From: Abelmoschus esculentus
Taxonomy: Eukaryota; Streptophyta; Magnoliopsida; Malvales; Malvaceae
Length of the DNA stretch: 64,000 nucleotides
Assembly: GCA_035048815.1 (NCBI GenBank)
Contig: JAUCBN010000014.1
Location: 16,103,501-16,167,500 of the forward strand
Direction: 5' to 3'
Positions 62,311 through 64,000 of the stretch are shown piece by piece. The notes under the pieces were generated by a model. It had not been told where the DNA came from and did no database searches. It saw only the letters and a list, made by a program, of their open reading frames with translations. Position 1 is the first letter of the stretch, and every line of letters starts with the position of its first letter. The translations under genes and the position numbers were made by a program.

Positions 62311-63609
62311 ATGGAGACTCTTCATCCATGGCTTGACCAGACACTGTCAAGCAACAAGAGAAGGGTGATACAAGAGCTCATTGAAGGGAAACAGTGTGCT
62401 GCTGAGCTTCAGATTATTGTTGATCAAAAGCACTGTCAGAAGGGTTCATCAGCTGAGGAACTTGTGCAGAAGATCTTGAGATCTTTTGATCAAACAATTG
62501 CTATGTTAGCATTTGATCATGAGGTTTCTCAGAACCAGGATGATTGCAAGTCCCAGGAATCTAGTGAGAGTAGCAAGAGACCTGCTGCAGATTCTAAGAA
62601 CAGGAGAGGCTGTTATAAGAGAAAGTAAGCTTCTTTCACGGTCAAATTCTGGTTTTGGTAACTTTTGTATGATTAAATTTGGGATTTAGTCCTTGTATTT
62701 TAATTTAACATAGTTAACTGTTTGAATTAACAGTTGGTATTATAAAAGAATATGAATCAAATGATGTTAAGTTGAAGTACAGAGATTAACCCTTAAATTT
62801 GATCATAATAGAGGGATTACAACTGTAATTTGATCTTTCATTTCATTTATAGCCGAGTTAAACATTGAATGTTCTTACATGGATTTCTGGTAATAATAGG
62901 ATGTTTTTGTTTACAGGAGGGGTGCTGAGACATGGACAGTACTTTCTGATAAAATGGAAGATGGTCATGCATGGAGGAAATATGGACAAAAAAATATCTT
63001 TAATTCTAAACATCCAAGGTATTAAAGTAACTTTTAGTATTTAAGCTTAGATTTTCTTATTATTATGGTGACAGGAAATTATGAGATTCGAAATGAGAAT
63101 AACATCGATAAAGATTATGTCAACAACGATGTCAAACAGAACAATTCTGAGATTTAAAATGAAGCTAATGATTTGCTCTGTTTGTCATTGACAGAAATTA
63201 CTTCAGATGTAAGCACAAATGTGACCAAGGTTGCAGGGCCGTCAAACAAGTCCAACGAATGGATGATGATGATTCCCAAATGTATCACATCACTTATATA
63301 GGCACTCACACTTGCAGAGATTCACCCCCTCATGATATGGTCCCTTCAAACAACTCGAGAACCCCATTCGACAGTTCGAGTCCAACGTTAAAGCATGAAT
63401 CCGAGGAAGAGATGGCACCAAGTGATGTTACAGAGTTGAATTCTATGACCATGTGGGAGGATGTAGTACTAGCTGGTGATTGTGGTTTTGAATCTGGGTA
63501 TGGAGATGTGGTTTCTGACATATATTCGTGCAATGAAGTCTGTTGTCTGAATTTGGAACCCGTAGGGCTTGAAAATGGTTTTCAATTTGATGATAGTGAG
63601 TTTGTGTAG
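62311..63609 (+). CDS. WRKY transcription factor, group III (WRKY70/54-like)
   Basis: Three exons (62311-62624, 62917-63018, 63195-63609) give 276 residues. The nuclear DNA-binding protein would recognise W-boxes. After an N-terminal helix-rich part (METLHPWLDQTLSSNKRRVIQELIEGKQCA) and a basic patch RGCYKRKR, the WRKY domain reads DGHAWRKYGQKNIFNSKHPR-NYFRCKHKCDQGCRAVKQVQR, then YIGTHTC. The zinc ligands form C-x7-C ... H-x-C, which defines group III. The intron after the P-R of HPR is the conserved R-type position of plant WRKY genes. The acidic, Ser-rich C-terminus (FESGYGDVVSD, FDDSEFV) is probably the activation part. Family members WRKY70 and WRKY54 act in salicylate and jasmonate signalling; that role is inferred here. 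Its promoter lies back to back with QCR10. Confidence 0.93.
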
Positions 63610-64000
63610 TAAACTCTTAGCTTATTGCAAAGCTAATATTTGTACCTATGGAGGGTTTATATTCCATATATAATCAGTCATGTGGGATGGTTGAGATGAT
63701 ATACCGTGCTCCGTGGAATCAAACATGATTAAGGACTCAATGTCCTCAAACTATGCTAAAGGGGCGAGTGCATGTGCATGGCATCCATGGGATGGGGGTG
63801 CAAGGAAACACATAGCCCATGTAAGAGGGTATGCAAGTGATCCCTAAGCCGTGCATTGGAGCTCGCTATGTACATGTCATCAATGGCTCCGTATCACCTC
63901 AATATCCAAAGCTCATTTTCATACAATATCATGAAACCAGGGAAAACTGATCAGATTAAAAAACACAAAAAGGGTTATTAATTGTTAGTGATTGTTTAAA
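63610..64000. other. 3' flank of the WRKY gene
   Basis: Probable 3' UTR followed by non-coding DNA up to the window edge. Nothing further is recognisable. Confidence 0.5.

Noticed and set aside
1..64000. CRISPR arrays, bacterial operons, rRNA or intact tRNA genes
   Set aside because: The gene structure is clearly that of a plant nucleus; no regularly spaced repeats, operon layout or convincing tRNA or rRNA sequence was seen.

Overview
The window is nuclear DNA from a dicot plant. Its genes are split by short, AT-rich introns with plant-type splice sites, and its intergenic DNA is AT-rich and holds foldback elements. The proteins (UDP-arabinose epimerase, CIPK, WRKY group III, CC-NB-LRR, TGD4) are plant families. 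The style of the intergenic repeats suggests Malvaceae, perhaps cotton (Gossypium); that species call is inference only.

Layout: 103-1943 (+) is the 3' part of a UDP-arabinose 4-epimerase (MUR4) gene. 3124-5879 (-) is a decayed copy of a TEX2-like PH/SMP lipid-transfer gene. 6861-13135 (-) is a complete 22-exon endosomal Na+(K+)/H+ antiporter of the NHX5/NHX6 class. 14921-18307 (-) is a complete 12-exon CIPK1/17-type kinase. 18308-22162 is gene-free and holds a 1039-bp foldback transposon with a perfect 9-bp target duplication. 22163-24402 (-) is a TGD4-like plastid lipid-transfer gene with an unclear, apparently shortened N-terminus. 25963-29320 (+) is a conserved WD40-type gene broken by a frameshift. 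30574-31638 (-) is an intronless receptor-like kinase without an ectodomain. 31639-35671 is repeat-rich. 35672-41723 (+) is a complete 18-exon acetyl-CoA synthetase. 42953-45620 (+) is a CC-NB-ARC-LRR resistance gene. 46669-51409 (-) is a DNAJ10-type co-chaperone. 51855-54250 (+) is a mitochondrial membrane protein of unknown role. 57046-59029 (+) is an LRR receptor pseudokinase. 60771-61610 (-) is a 57-residue cytochrome bc1 subunit (QCR10). 62311-63609 (+) is a group III WRKY factor.

The genes look like an ordinary plant assortment, not a pathway cluster, and I found no new multi-gene system. The most notable signals are about splicing and mobile DNA. The NHX gene carries three introns with U12-type signals (two AT-AC, one GT-AG) and several very small exons. 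Four GC-AG introns are spread over four other genes. There is a Mutator-like foldback element, a second long inverted repeat, a 38-bp perfect palindrome, and two broken but still recognisable conserved genes.

Exon limits were worked out by hand from splice motifs, codon phase and remembered family sequences. No alignment or database search was run.
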